Of a stretch of 64,000 nt of DNA, positions 52,729 through 62,011 are shown one piece after another. Each line of letters opens with the position of its first letter. Within the stretch, counting starts at the first letter, position 1. The notes beneath the pieces are model-generated. The model was not told the DNA's origin and did not search any database. It worked only from the letters and a program-made list of their open reading frames with translations. This DNA is from Ruminococcaceae bacterium UBA1236 (lineage in GTDB: Bacteria; Bacillota; Clostridia; Oscillospirales; Acutalibacteraceae). The translations under genes were made by a program, and so were the position numbers. The stretch lies in contig DBWO01000046.1 of NCBI GenBank assembly GCA_002309055.1, positions 6,742 to 70,741 on the forward strand, given 5' to 3'.

Positions 52729-54258
52729 ATGAACAAAGGATTTATCAAAAAAACAACCGCAGCATTACTCATCATCGCAACACTTTTGACCCTTTGCTCC
52801 TGCTCATCGGGAACAGCGTCAATCAAAAAGGGCGTTGACCTGGTCTTCACAGGCGCAAACGGCCACGCAAAAGCATCCGTCAACGCGGATTACGAAACGC
52901 TCGGCAAAAGCATCAACGCAAAAAAAGCCGCAAAGTATTATGCAAAGCTTACAAGCGCCTCCTTCGGCGGCGCTCTGACCGACGCGGTGCTCAGCGAAGA
53001 GAGTGACCCGGACCGCCTTTTCAGGACATTTTTCAGGCTGGTAATCGCCGACAACTCCAATGAGCTTAAAAACGGCGACAAGGTAACGGTCAATGTTGAA
53101 GTTTCCGAGTATATGGAAATGTTGGGCCAGACTTTCAAGGATGTTAAAAAAGGCACAGGATGCAATGTGCCCGAAACGCTTGAATTTAAGGTAAGCGGTC
53201 TTGAAGACGCCAAAGAAATTGACGCTTTTGCAAATCTCAGCAAAATCGTTAAGTTTAAGGGTGCAAACGGCCATGCAAAAGCTTATATCGACATCGATGA
53301 GGATTACAGTGTTGCCGACGGCACCGTAACGGTTTCATACGGCGGCTACGATAACTATCTTAAAGTCAGCGCAGGCGGCACCGATATCACATCCGTGAAG
53401 GTCACTGTTGAAGAAAACGAAAACCTTAACAAGGGCGACAAAGTTGCTGTTTCCTTTGAAGATTCAGAATCACTCAATAACAGGCTGATGGATTACGGCT
53501 ATGTTCTCAAAGCAGAAACCGCAAACGCGACCGTGCCCGATCTCGGCGAAGCAACCGAATTTGACATTCTCTCGAAGGTCAAGGATTATGTTGTTTTCCG
53601 CGGAGCCAACGGTGACGGAAAGGCCTTTATCTCGATACCCGATAAAACCGAATTCAAGCTCGGAGATATTTATTTCAAGAGACCCACATTCCGACAGGAC
53701 AGCCTGGATATGATTTATGACAACAAGGAGATAGGCGGCATCAGCTTTGAAATAGAAGAGGGCGGCACTCTGAAAGAGGGCGACAAGGTTGAACTGAAAC
53801 TCAACACGGACTCCTACGCCCTTGATACCCTTGAGGAACACAATATTTACCCCAAAACAAATAAACTTGAGCTCACCGTGCCCGATCTCGGCAGCTACAT
53901 AAACTCCGCCGATGAGCTTACAGCCGAAGACATCGCTTTCCTCAAAAAGCACGCGCTCGACGAAGCGGCAAAAGACCTGGATGTTCCCGTAACATTCTAT
54001 GCCGTTTACTTCGGCAAAATCAAAGACAGCGCCGCGCACAAGTACAGCGGCAAGGGCGTAGTCAAGGTTATTTATTATTACGAACAGACCTTTATTATCT
54101 CAACAACAACTGTCGGCGAGAGCTACGATTATTACGACCTGTGCAAAGATTCAAAAGGCAACATATTGTTCGGCGAAACACAAACCACCGGTTGCTCATC
54201 AAGCGACACACTTGTTGAAGATTTTGACCGGAACTACACATACAGCAAATTAGGATAA
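52729..54258 (+). CDS. Lipoprotein with three repeated domains
   Basis: 509 aa with AAGGAGAGG site. Lipoprotein signal with lipobox LCSC (acceptor Cys near residue 25). Three repeats of ~130-145 aa, each opening with F-x-GANG-x-x-KA (residues ~40, 178, 295) and later carrying an L-(K/N)-x-GDK-V motif and a closing VP-(E/D)-(T/L)-x(E)L/GE segment. The third is followed by a C-terminal beta domain. Each repeat is probably a beta-sandwich; no known family or ligand. Likely anchored on the outer membrane face. Confidence 0.78.
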   Translation: MNKGFIKKTTAALLIIATLLTLCSCSSGTASIKKGVDLVFTGANGHAKASVNADYETLGKSINAKKAAKYYAKLTSASFGGALTDAVLSEESDPDRLFRTFFRLVIADNSNELKNGDKVTVNVEVSEYMEMLGQTFKDVKKGTGCNVPETLEFKVSGLEDAKEIDAFANLSKIVKFKGANGHAKAYIDIDEDYSVADGTVTVSYGGYDNYLKVSAGGTDITSVKVTVEENENLNKGDKVAVSFEDSESLNNRLMDYGYVLKAETANATVPDLGEATEFDILSKVKDYVVFRGANGDGKAFISIPDKTEFKLGDIYFKRPTFRQDSLDMIYDNKEIGGISFEIEEGGTLKEGDKVELKLNTDSYALDTLEEHNIYPKTNKLELTVPDLGSYINSADELTAEDIAFLKKHALDEAAKDLDVPVTFYAVYFGKIKDSAAHKYSGKGVVKVIYYYEQTFIISTTTVGESYDYYDLCKDSKGNILFGETQTTGCSSSDTLVEDFDRNYTYSKLG

Positions 54259-54274
54259 CAAACCGGATATAATG

Positions 54275-54324
54275 AACCGGCCCTGCGTTGAAGGACACCC
54301 GACCTTCGCAGGGCCGGTTTTTTT
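54275..54324 (+). terminator. Terminator after the lipoprotein gene
   Basis: 13-bp perfect stem AACCGGCCCTGCG (54275-54287) with CGCAGGGCCGGTT (54307-54319), an inner AAGG/CCTT pairing, then TTTTT. Confidence 0.92.
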
Positions 54325-54326
54325 GA

Positions 54327-54355
54327 TTGATTTTGCGTGTTGTGAAGTGTAAAAT
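54327..54355 (+). promoter_or_regulatory. Promoter of the GH31 gene
   Basis: TTGATT (54327-54332), 17-bp spacer, TAAAAT (54350-54355), 38 bp before the start. Confidence 0.6.
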
Positions 54356-54393
54356 AAAAACATATAAGGAAAGAATGCGAAACGGAGAGAATT

Positions 54394-56340
54394 ATGAGAA
54401 ACACCATTATTGAAAAAAACAGGATAACATTCACAAGGGCAAACGAGCTCGTCAGAATAACTCCCTGCGGCAAAAACGCCCTGCGATTTGAGGCGTTTCC
54501 GGGCGGGAGAGCTTATGATGAAAACTTTACTCTTATGCCCCGTGAAGCAAACGCGGAAATCGAGGAGCGCGGCTACTGCGTTTTTATGGAAAACGGCAGC
54601 GCAAAGCTGCAGCTTGAGGAAAGCGGCAAGGTCACCGCTTACAGCGGCGGCAGGGCGGTCCTTGAGGAAATGCCGGAGCTCGCCTTTAACAGCGGATACC
54701 GGCACTATGAGAGAAAAAACGGCTCTCTGTCCGCCCGCATCACCTTTAAAAGCAGAGAGGGCGAGCATTTTTACGGCCTGGGCCACGAAGCAAGCGGAAA
54801 ATTTGACCTGAAGGGCTGCTCGTTTGACCTGAGGCACGTGAACGCAAAATGCACAATCCCGTTTGTTTATTCCTCGCTCGGTTACGGCTTTATCTGGAAT
54901 AATCCCGCCGTGGGAACCGTGGAACTCTCCGAAAACAGAACCCGCTGGAGCGCCGGCTCAACCGGCAAAATAGATTTTGTGTTTATCGCGGGAAATCCCA
55001 TGGAGGTTAGCGAAACTCTTGCCGACATCACCGGGCACGCTCCGGTTATGCCTCACTGGGCAACCGGATTCTGGCAGAGCCGCCTGAGATATGAAACGCA
55101 GGAGGACTTGCTAGAGGTGGCAAGGCGCTACAAAGAAGAGAATATCCCTCTGTCGGTGATAATCTGCGATTACTTTCACTGGACGGAGCAGGGCGATTAT
55201 AAATTTGACCCCCGTTACTGGCCCGATGTTAAGGCGATGACGGATGAGTTGCACGCAATGGGCACAAAGCTTGTTGTGTCAATGTGGCCCACAATCAACG
55301 AAAAATCCGAAAATTATTCTTTTATGCGCGATAATAATATGCTGATTAAAACGCAGAGCGGTTCCGACAGAGTTTTTGATTTTTACGGCCCTCAGGCGGA
55401 AATTGACGTCACAAACCCCGCAACGCGCAAATTCGTTTTTTCAAAGCTCAGGGAAAACTACCTTGACCGCGGCGTTGACGGGCTTTGGTTTGACGAAGCG
55501 GAGCCCGAAATACATCCCGAGGATTTTCATAACCTGATTTTCCATATCGGCAAAGGCGATGAATACGGACTTATATATCCGTATTATTATTCCAAAATGG
55601 CATATGACGGCTTCGCGGAGATGGGCGAAACCCCCGTTGTGCTCACAAGAGCGGCTTACCTCGGCTCGCAGCAATTCGGTGCGCTTGTGTGGAGCGGCGA
55701 CATCCCCTCAACCTTTGAGAGCCTTGCCGCGCAGGTGAAAGCAGGGCTTAATATGTCTGTGTGCGGAATCCCGTGGTGGAATACCGATATCGGCGGCTTC
55801 TGGGGCGGCGACACTGAAAGCGATGAGTTCAGGGAGCTCATAGTGCGCTGGTTCCAATACGGAGTTTTTTCACCCGTTATGCGTTTGCACGGCAACAGAA
55901 ACCGCCACGGCGAGAAGAAGCGCGATGTGAAGGAACCGTCCGGCGATCCGAATGAAATCTGGAGTTTCGGCGAGCGCAATTTTGCTGTTCTGAAAGACCT
56001 GGTGCTGCTTCGTGAGCGCCTGAGGCCGTATATTGAAAAGCATATGGAAATTGCCGCCGAAAAGGGATACCCCGTTATGCGTCCGATGTTTTTTGATTAC
56101 CCGGGCGATGAAATCTGCTACACCCTGGGTGAGCAGTATATGTTCGGCAGCGATATCCTTTTTGCTCCGGTAGTGAACAGAGGGCAGACCCTGAAGGATG
56201 TTTATCTGTCCGCAGGCGAATGGGTTCACACCGGAACAAAGGAAACCTACGCGCCGGGATGGCATACGGTAAAAGCGGAAATTGACAGCTTTGTCGCCTT
56301 TGTCAGAAAAGGAGCAAAAGTGCTTGACTGCTTCGCCTGA
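54394..56340 (+). CDS. Glycoside hydrolase family 31 (alpha-xylosidase/alpha-glucosidase type)
   Basis: 648 aa, no signal peptide, so cytoplasmic. N-terminal beta-sandwich, then the TIM barrel: WATGFWQSRLRYETQEDL, DYFHWTEQGDYKFDPRYWPD (substrate site), nucleophile Asp367 in GLWFDEAEPE, acid/base Asp436 in VWSGDIPSTF, and RWFQYGVFSPVMRLHG. WFDEAEPE with FHWTEQG suggests alpha-xylosidase- or sulfoquinovosidase-like branches rather than a classic maltase; specificity cannot be settled by eye. Confidence 0.9.
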   Translation: MRNTIIEKNRITFTRANELVRITPCGKNALRFEAFPGGRAYDENFTLMPREANAEIEERGYCVFMENGSAKLQLEESGKVTAYSGGRAVLEEMPELAFNSGYRHYERKNGSLSARITFKSREGEHFYGLGHEASGKFDLKGCSFDLRHVNAKCTIPFVYSSLGYGFIWNNPAVGTVELSENRTRWSAGSTGKIDFVFIAGNPMEVSETLADITGHAPVMPHWATGFWQSRLRYETQEDLLEVARRYKEENIPLSVIICDYFHWTEQGDYKFDPRYWPDVKAMTDELHAMGTKLVVSMWPTINEKSENYSFMRDNNMLIKTQSGSDRVFDFYGPQAEIDVTNPATRKFVFSKLRENYLDRGVDGLWFDEAEPEIHPEDFHNLIFHIGKGDEYGLIYPYYYSKMAYDGFAEMGETPVVLTRAAYLGSQQFGALVWSGDIPSTFESLAAQVKAGLNMSVCGIPWWNTDIGGFWGGDTESDEFRELIVRWFQYGVFSPVMRLHGNRNRHGEKKRDVKEPSGDPNEIWSFGERNFAVLKDLVLLRERLRPYIEKHMEIAAEKGYPVMRPMFFDYPGDEICYTLGEQYMFGSDILFAPVVNRGQTLKDVYLSAGEWVHTGTKETYAPGWHTVKAEIDSFVAFVRKGAKVLDCFA

Positions 56341-56361
56341 CTCCGCGCATTAAAAACACAC

Positions 56362-56393
56362 AAAAGCACCTGCCCGCAGGCAGGTGCTTTTTG
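56362..56393. terminator. Bidirectional terminator between GH31 and VWA genes
   Basis: 13-bp perfect stem AAAAGCACCTGCC (56362-56374) with GGCAGGTGCTTTT (56379-56391), A/T tracts on both sides. Confidence 0.93.
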
Positions 56394-56406
56394 ATGTACA
56401 GTGCTG

Positions 56407-57093
56407 TTATCTTGATTTGCCGAACATTTTTTTGCGGGGATTTCTTGCCTTGTAGTCGGCGTCGATGTCGGCGGACCAGTTATCTGCGACGGCGCAGCCG
56501 GCTCTGAAGTTGCCCATGGTTCTGCTCACGCTCTCAAACACAACTCCGGTACCCTTGCTGTCGGCGTTGTAGTTTACGGCTCTTTCGGGAGCAATGCCGT
56601 AATGCTTCGCGGTTTCAACGGCGTCGATGTTCGCGCCGACGAAGAGGAATTCCCAGCCGTATTTCTCCTTTTCCTTCTCAACCATCTTTTTGACCTTGTC
56701 ACTCGAGTAAATACGGCTCGCGTTTTCATAGCCGTCCGTTGTGATGACAAACATGGTGTGCTCGGGCACATCTTCGGGGCGGGCGTACTTATGGATGTTG
56801 GCGATGTGGTGGATTGCGCAGCCGATTGCGTCAATCAGCGCGGTGCATCCGCCTACCTGATAATCGTCATCTGTCATCTCTTTGACCTCGGAGAGGTCGA
56901 CTCTGTCGTGAATCACTTCGCTCACGGAATTGAAGAGCACGGTTGAAACGAAGCACTTGCCGTCCTGCTTCTTCTGCTTTGCTATAAGGGAATTGAAGCC
57001 GCCTATGGTGTCGCTCTCGAGCCCGGCCATTGAGCCGCTGCGGTCAAGAATGAATACAAGCTCGGTGATTCCGTTTTTTACAGTTTCTTTCAT
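56407..57093 (-). CDS. Cytoplasmic VWA-domain protein
   Basis: 228 aa from ATG 57091-57093 (CAGGAGG upstream; upstream codons to 57150 overlap a hairpin). One VWA domain with an intact metal site: DRSGSM, Thr in VGGCTALIDAIG, Asp in VITTDGYENAS. The C-terminus is basic (ARNPRKKMFGKSR). No signal peptide. It resembles TerY-type VWA proteins. It follows the macro-domain gene on the same strand (108 bp). Confidence 0.85.
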   Translation of the reverse strand: MKETVKNGITELVFILDRSGSMAGLESDTIGGFNSLIAKQKKQDGKCFVSTVLFNSVSEVIHDRVDLSEVKEMTDDDYQVGGCTALIDAIGCAIHHIANIHKYARPEDVPEHTMFVITTDGYENASRIYSSDKVKKMVEKEKEKYGWEFLFVGANIDAVETAKHYGIAPERAVNYNADSKGTGVVFESVSRTMGNFRAGCAVADNWSADIDADYKARNPRKKMFGKSR

Positions 57094-57117
57094 TGTAATA
57101 ACCTCCTGAAATTTAAA

Positions 57118-57151
57118 TGTGGCTGTTCGGTTTCTCAACCTTACAGCCACA
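57118..57151. other. Inverted repeat before the VWA gene
   Basis: TGTGGCTGT (57118-57126) with ACAGCCACA (57143-57151), 9 bp, enclosing a short GGTT/AACC pairing. On the minus strand a TATAAT (57151-57156) adjoins it, without a clear -35. It could be an intercistronic RNA hairpin or an operator. Confidence 0.5.
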
Positions 57152-57201
57152 TTATATACGGATTTTTTGCCCGGGAGGTCGCCTGCGAAGCGACAAATTT
57201 T

Positions 57202-58518
57202 TCAGCTCTTTACTCCGCCGAGGAGAGGCTGATCAAATTCAAACAGCGCTTCGTTTATGGTGAATATATTATAAATACCTTTGTTTATGAAATATTCCAC
57301 TATTATATCGGCCTTGTTGCTGTGCGAGAGAGCAAATCCGGCTTTTCTGAGCATTTCGTTTGTTTCCTCGGGCGGAAGCTCAAGCGCTATCGCGAAAGCA
57401 AGCACGGTGCTTTTGCTGGGCTTATAATTGACATCTCCCCGTATTCTCGAAAACAGGCGGCGGTCGATATTAGCTTTCTTGTAGCACTGCGCGTCGGTCA
57501 TATTCTTCTCATCGATTTTTCTCAGAAGCATCTGTGAAAAGCTCTCGTCAATCTCTTTGAGAATGTCCGTGAGGGCTTCTTCGCTGTCGGATTCATAAAC
57601 CGCTTCGTTGAAAGTGTTGCACGGCATCTGAAATGAAGCGGGATGTGATGAAGCGCAGGGTGAAGGTGCTTCTTCAGACGCATCAAGGAGGGAAAGGTCA
57701 AATGCAGACCCGGCTTTTTCGCTCTTCTTTTTGCTTCTCTTTTCGCGCTTTTTTTCGCTCTTTTCCGGCTCGGGAGCCGCATTTTTTTCAAAATCAAATA
57801 AAACCGGCGGCCCGGATGTTCTGCTCCCGCAGTTTCCGCAATATAAATCTTCCTCTTCTATTACCGCGCCGCAGTTGCGGCAATGCTTTGCCGGAATTCT
57901 TTGGCTCTGATATGCGCCCGAAGCCGGAATGTAATTGAAAAAGGCCGGGTTGGAAGGTGTCTCGTTCATTTGCGGGCGTTCTGCGGGCCCGGGGATTATG
58001 TTTCCGCTGATATAATCGGCGATGTCATCCCTCAGGGTTTTGCTTATGCTGTAGCCCTCTTCATCGTGCACAACAAGGTAAACGAGCATATCGCTGCCTG
58101 CGAGGAAACGCTCAATTTCTTTGACCGCGATGTCAATTCCCTTGTCCTTCGGGAAACCGAAAGTGCCCGTGGCGATGAGCGGAAAAGCGATGCTCTGACA
58201 GCCGTTTTCCGCCGCAAGAACGAGCGAGTTTCTGTAACAGCTTTCAAGCGCGCCGTAGGAAACATAGCCGCTTTCATCCTTTTTCGGCCCTACCGTGTGA
58301 ATAACATATCTGCACGGCAGATTGAATGCAGGTGTGATTTTCGCCTGCCCTTCCTCAATGGTGCCCAGCAAACGGCATTCCTCCGTAAGGGCGGGACCCG
58401 CGGCGGCGTGAATGGCATAATCGGCGCCGCCCGAGCCGCTCATAAAGGAGTCGGTCGGGTTTACGATAGCGTCACACACCATCCTCGTTATGTCGTTTCT
58501 GATAATTTCAAGCGGCAT
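57202..58518 (-). CDS. Macro domain-zinc ribbon-HTH fusion protein
   Basis: 438 aa. Macro domain 1-170: DAIVNPTDSFMSGSGGADYAIH, HTVGPKK and PLIATGTFGFPKDKG, which bind ADP-ribose or related nucleotides. A zinc ribbon (C-x2-C...C-x2-C, 213-230), a Lys/Glu linker (~252-275), and a C-terminal helical domain (~325-438) with an HTH-like CYKKANIDRRLFSRIRGDVN and STVLAFAIALELPPEE. Starts 4 bp after the MATE gene; the VWA gene follows. The fusion suggests a sensor of ADP-ribosylated ligands linked to nucleic-acid or protein binding (inference). Confidence 0.82.
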   Translation of the reverse strand: MPLEIIRNDITRMVCDAIVNPTDSFMSGSGGADYAIHAAAGPALTEECRLLGTIEEGQAKITPAFNLPCRYVIHTVGPKKDESGYVSYGALESCYRNSLVLAAENGCQSIAFPLIATGTFGFPKDKGIDIAVKEIERFLAGSDMLVYLVVHDEEGYSISKTLRDDIADYISGNIIPGPAERPQMNETPSNPAFFNYIPASGAYQSQRIPAKHCRNCGAVIEEEDLYCGNCGSRTSGPPVLFDFEKNAAPEPEKSEKKREKRSKKKSEKAGSAFDLSLLDASEEAPSPCASSHPASFQMPCNTFNEAVYESDSEEALTDILKEIDESFSQMLLRKIDEKNMTDAQCYKKANIDRRLFSRIRGDVNYKPSKSTVLAFAIALELPPEETNEMLRKAGFALSHSNKADIIVEYFINKGIYNIFTINEALFEFDQPLLGGVKS

Positions 58519-58522
58519 TCCA

Positions 58523-59896
58523 TCACTCCCTGACAGCCGTTGCGGAATCTGTTTTCTTAATCGGATAATGCTTCTTTCTCAGATAGAAATACGCGGCGAA
58601 GTGAACAAAGAATGTAACTCCCCACGATACGGGGTAGGAGATATAAAGAAAATCGAGCGTGCGTTTAAACGGAAGCAGGAAGAAAACCCATATGAGCCTT
58701 ATGCCGCATCCGCCGAGCAGTGATATGAGCATGGGCTGCACACTCTTGCCCATTCCCCTGAGCTGGCTTCCGCCCACATCCATAAGGGAGCAGAAGAAAA
58801 AGAAGGGCATTATGAATCTCATCCTGCCTACGGCTATGGGAACAACCGCGGCGTCACTTGTGAATATTGAGATTATCTGCGGCGAGAGAGCGAAACCTAT
58901 CCAGCCGATTGTAACGCCGATTGCCGTGGCGCAGATAACGCAGATGCGGTAAACCCTGCCGATATTCTCATGTTTTCTCGCGCCCACATTCTGCGAGGTG
59001 AAGGTCATTGTCGTCTGGGCGATGGCGTTTGTGCAGGTGTAGATGTAGCCGTCAAAGTTTGAACCGGCGGCGATGCCTGCCATGGCGCTCGAGCCGAAGG
59101 AATTTACGTTTGACTGAATGATAACATTTGAGAATGAGAAAAGCATATTCTGCACACCGGCGGGAACGCCTATGCGCAGGATTTCCATGAGCTCCGCCTT
59201 CTGCAGTTTAAGATCTTTGATTATAAGGCGGCATTCGCTGTCGAGGCGGCAGAGATGAATTACCGCGAAGATTGCCGCGAGAGTCTGCGAAATGACCGTG
59301 GGTATCGCCACGCCCTCAACTCCGAGATGAAATTTTATGACAAAAAGGAGGTTGAGGAGCACGTTAATAAATCCCGTTGAGGAGAGGATAACGAAGGGCG
59401 TTTTCGTGTCGCCCGTTGCCCTGATTACAGACGCGCCGAAATTGAAAACAAGCATTGTCGGCGAGCCGAGGAAATATAGCTTGAGGTAGAGAGAGGCGAG
59501 CTTTATGACGTCCTCCGGCACCTTCATAAGGCGGAGCATTCCCGCGCTGAAGAAAAAGCCGATTGCCGCGAGCAGAGCACCCGAAATGAGTGAGATGAGC
59601 ATTGCGCTGTGCACGCAGTCGTGAATTTTTGTTTCGTCTTTTTCGCCGATGTGCCTAGCCGTGACAACGCCGCTGCCCATTGAAAGACCGATAAACAGAT
59701 TTACAAACAGGTTGATGAGCGAGCCCGTTGACCCTACGGCCGCGAGCGCTTCCTTGCCTACAAATCTGCCCACAACGGCGATATCAGCCGAGTGATAGAG
59801 GAGCTGCAGCAGACCCGTCAGCATAAGGGGCACGGCAAAAACGAGGATTTTGCTCAGAAACGGTCCCGATGTCATATCGATTTCTTTTCGTTTCAC
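58523..59896 (-). CDS. MATE-family multidrug/cation antiporter
   Basis: 457 aa, 12 membrane helices. Starts at GTG 59894-59896, giving MKRKEIDMTSGPFLSKI, the usual clostridial MATE N-terminus; a later ATG (59873) would cut it. SADIAVVGRFVGKEALAAVG and the second half GGSQLRGMGKS/VVPIAVGRMR fit the family. A -10-like TATAAT lies at 59921-59926 (minus). Uses ion gradients to expel cationic drugs in other bacteria. Confidence 0.9.
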   Translation of the reverse strand: MKRKEIDMTSGPFLSKILVFAVPLMLTGLLQLLYHSADIAVVGRFVGKEALAAVGSTGSLINLFVNLFIGLSMGSGVVTARHIGEKDETKIHDCVHSAMLISLISGALLAAIGFFFSAGMLRLMKVPEDVIKLASLYLKLYFLGSPTMLVFNFGASVIRATGDTKTPFVILSSTGFINVLLNLLFVIKFHLGVEGVAIPTVISQTLAAIFAVIHLCRLDSECRLIIKDLKLQKAELMEILRIGVPAGVQNMLFSFSNVIIQSNVNSFGSSAMAGIAAGSNFDGYIYTCTNAIAQTTMTFTSQNVGARKHENIGRVYRICVICATAIGVTIGWIGFALSPQIISIFTSDAAVVPIAVGRMRFIMPFFFFCSLMDVGGSQLRGMGKSVQPMLISLLGGCGIRLIWVFFLLPFKRTLDFLYISYPVSWGVTFFVHFAAYFYLRKKHYPIKKTDSATAVRE

Positions 59897-60050
59897 TTCT
59901 TTTTTCTCTTTTCCCTTAAGATTATACGGCTATTTTACGCCTTTAATCGCGATTTGTAAATGCTCATTTGCACTAAATATAGAAGAAATTTGCGATATTT
60001 CCTCTGCAAAAAGGCACATATTGATTTATAAAATTTTTCTCAAAAATAAT

Positions 60051-60078
60051 TTGCTTTTACATAAATATATGATATAAT
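60051..60078 (+). promoter_or_regulatory. Promoter of the VWA membrane protein gene
   Basis: TTGCTT (60051-60056), 16-bp spacer, TATAAT (60073-60078). Confidence 0.55.
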
Positions 60079-60135
60079 ATCTTTCAGACTTAATTTCGAG
60101 AAAGGAGTGACTGCCGGTTTACCCGGCGCTTAATT

Positions 60136-61782
60136 ATGAGAAAACGTTTCCTTGCCGCTGTGCTGAGCCTGATTATAGCTTCTCTCGCGATTGTGACCCC
60201 GGCTTACGCGTCCGAAATCACGGGTTTCAAAGCGGACGGCAACAAAATTACTGCTGAAATAGCCGTTGACAGCGGCACAAAAATAGATAAGAGCAAGGTT
60301 ACCGCCACACTTGACGGCAAAACACTTGCTACCGACAGCGTTGAAGTCGCGGGCGGGTCCACGGAATACATCGTGATGATAGACACTTCCCTCTCACTTT
60401 CAACCGCTCACTTCGAGGCACAGAAAAAGGCTGTCACCTCGCTCTACAATTCACTGGGCGAAAAAGACAACCTCATTCTCTACACATTCGATAAAAACAA
60501 CAGCAAAATCCTTGACGGCACCGAAAAGAAAGAGGATGCCCTCAAAAAGATTTCCGCTCTCAAGGCCGCAGGTCAGGACACCGCTTTTTATGAGGCGATG
60601 GTAAAACTCACCGAAGAGGCGAAAGCGAGCAAAGCCGACAATGTGGTGCCTATCGTATTCTCCGACGGCGTTGAAACGCTTGACAAGGGCGCGAAGGCAA
60701 AGGCGGAGAAAGCCCTTTCCGAATGCCCCGTTTCCGTTTACGGCATGTACCCGAGCGTTGAATCCGAAAAGGATTCCGCGGCTCTCAATGATTTGCTCAA
60801 GAAATCGGGAGGCAGCGCCACAGCGTTCAAGCCCGATAACGTTGAAAACAAGCTTGAAACCTACGCGGACAAGAAGGCCGCCGACAAAGCGACCGTCGTT
60901 TTCACCGCGGACGGCGAAATAGCCGCCAACGACTCGGCAAAGCTCAGCATTGACCTCGGCGACGGCAAGCCCGTCACGGCAGAGGGCAAAGTGAGCGAAT
61001 GGAAAGCGGATCCTTCCGAAACAAAAGAATCCGCCGAAGAGAGCTCCGGTAAGGATGAAACTTCCGAAACCGCCGAAACAGGCGAAGCAACAACAAAGCA
61101 GAGCGGCGAGGCGGAAGGCCTTGACATTACAAAGATTCTCATCCCTGTTGCCGCCGCGCTTGTGCTGCTGCTTATAGTTCTTCTGATATTCAGAAAGAAG
61201 GGCGGCAAGAAGCCCAAGGGTGATGAGCCCGATGCTCCCGAATCGCCCGAAACTCCCGAGGTCCCCGAAGAAACAAAACCGGAAGAGCCGGAGCCCGAAG
61301 AGGAAACTCCCGCACAGGCAGAGCCCGAAGCTTCCGCCGAGCCGGAGAATGAGGAGCCGGAGAGCGAAGCCGGTGAAACCGCGGAAAGCGAAGAGACAAA
61401 TGAAGCCGAAGGCGAACAGGCAGAGAATGCCGGCGCCGAAGCGGAGCTTTCCGAAGAGGAGCAGAGAGCCAAAGATGAAGAGGCCGCCGAAGCGGAAAGA
61501 GCCGCTAAGCAGAGAGCCGAAGAAAGAGCCAAGAGAAGAGCGGCAAACCTCGAAAAGGCAAAGATAGCCGCCGAGGCGAGAGCCGCGATGCTCGCTCAGA
61601 TGGGCAGTGAAAACAAAGAGGCCGCCGAGGCGAAAGCCGAGCAGAGCGCACGCGACGCGAAGAAGGCCGAAAAAGAAGCTGCCGCCGCCGCAAAAGAGCG
61701 CGCCAAGAAAGAAAAGGCGAACAGGAAAAAGATGAAGGAAGAGGGAGCAAACTTCCAGTTTTACTTCGTCGATAAAAAGTAA
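60136..61782 (+). CDS. Membrane-anchored extracellular VWA protein with charged cytoplasmic tail
   Basis: 548 aa. Signal peptide 1-25. VWA domain ~75-250 with DxSxS in MIDTSLSLS and a later SDGVE. Ser/Thr/Glu-rich stalk ~290-332, membrane helix ~335-355, then a stop-transfer FRKKGGKK and ~190 residues that are Pro/Glu-rich and then Ala/Glu/Lys/Arg coiled coil, ending in NFQFYFVDKK. Ribosome site AAAGGAGTGA lies 25 bp before the ATG, with a 5-bp hairpin (GCCGG/CCGGC) between, which would bring it close. Possible link between outside ligand binding and cytoplasmic structures (inference). Confidence 0.82.
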   Translation: MRKRFLAAVLSLIIASLAIVTPAYASEITGFKADGNKITAEIAVDSGTKIDKSKVTATLDGKTLATDSVEVAGGSTEYIVMIDTSLSLSTAHFEAQKKAVTSLYNSLGEKDNLILYTFDKNNSKILDGTEKKEDALKKISALKAAGQDTAFYEAMVKLTEEAKASKADNVVPIVFSDGVETLDKGAKAKAEKALSECPVSVYGMYPSVESEKDSAALNDLLKKSGGSATAFKPDNVENKLETYADKKAADKATVVFTADGEIAANDSAKLSIDLGDGKPVTAEGKVSEWKADPSETKESAEESSGKDETSETAETGEATTKQSGEAEGLDITKILIPVAAALVLLLIVLLIFRKKGGKKPKGDEPDAPESPETPEVPEETKPEEPEPEEETPAQAEPEASAEPENEEPESEAGETAESEETNEAEGEQAENAGAEAELSEEEQRAKDEEAAEAERAAKQRAEERAKRRAANLEKAKIAAEARAAMLAQMGSENKEAAEAKAEQSARDAKKAEKEAAAAAKERAKKEKANRKKMKEEGANFQFYFVDKK

Positions 61783-61797
61783 TTATTTCCGGCTTTT

Positions 61798-61872
61798 GCA
61801 TTTAAGCGAAAAACAAAAAGACAAAGTATATGTTAAAGGCTCGCAGGATTTGTTTCCTGTGAGCCTCTTTTT
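61798..61872 (+). ncRNA. Repeated RNA/terminator unit 1
   Basis: GCATTTAAGCGAAAAACAAA and ~20 further conserved nt, then a 12-bp hairpin AGGCTCGCAGGA (61837-61848) with TCCTGTGAGCCT (61855-61866) and TTTTT. It terminates the VWA gene transcript, and matches unit 2 in layout. Confidence 0.5.
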
Positions 61873-62011
61873 CTTGTAAGATTAAAAGGTTAGTGCTTAC
61901 AAATAAGGAATAATTATATGTCTTTTTCACCGCCTTTACTCGCTCGCCGTATCTGCATACTGTCTTCGCTCGTAAAAACGGCGTTTTCATCTTAACTGCA
62001 AAAGCCCCTGC

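Noticed and set aside
60861..61532. Minus-strand Ser/Ala-rich ORF
   Set aside because: Complement of the Glu/Ala-rich tail of the VWA protein; low-complexity artefact.
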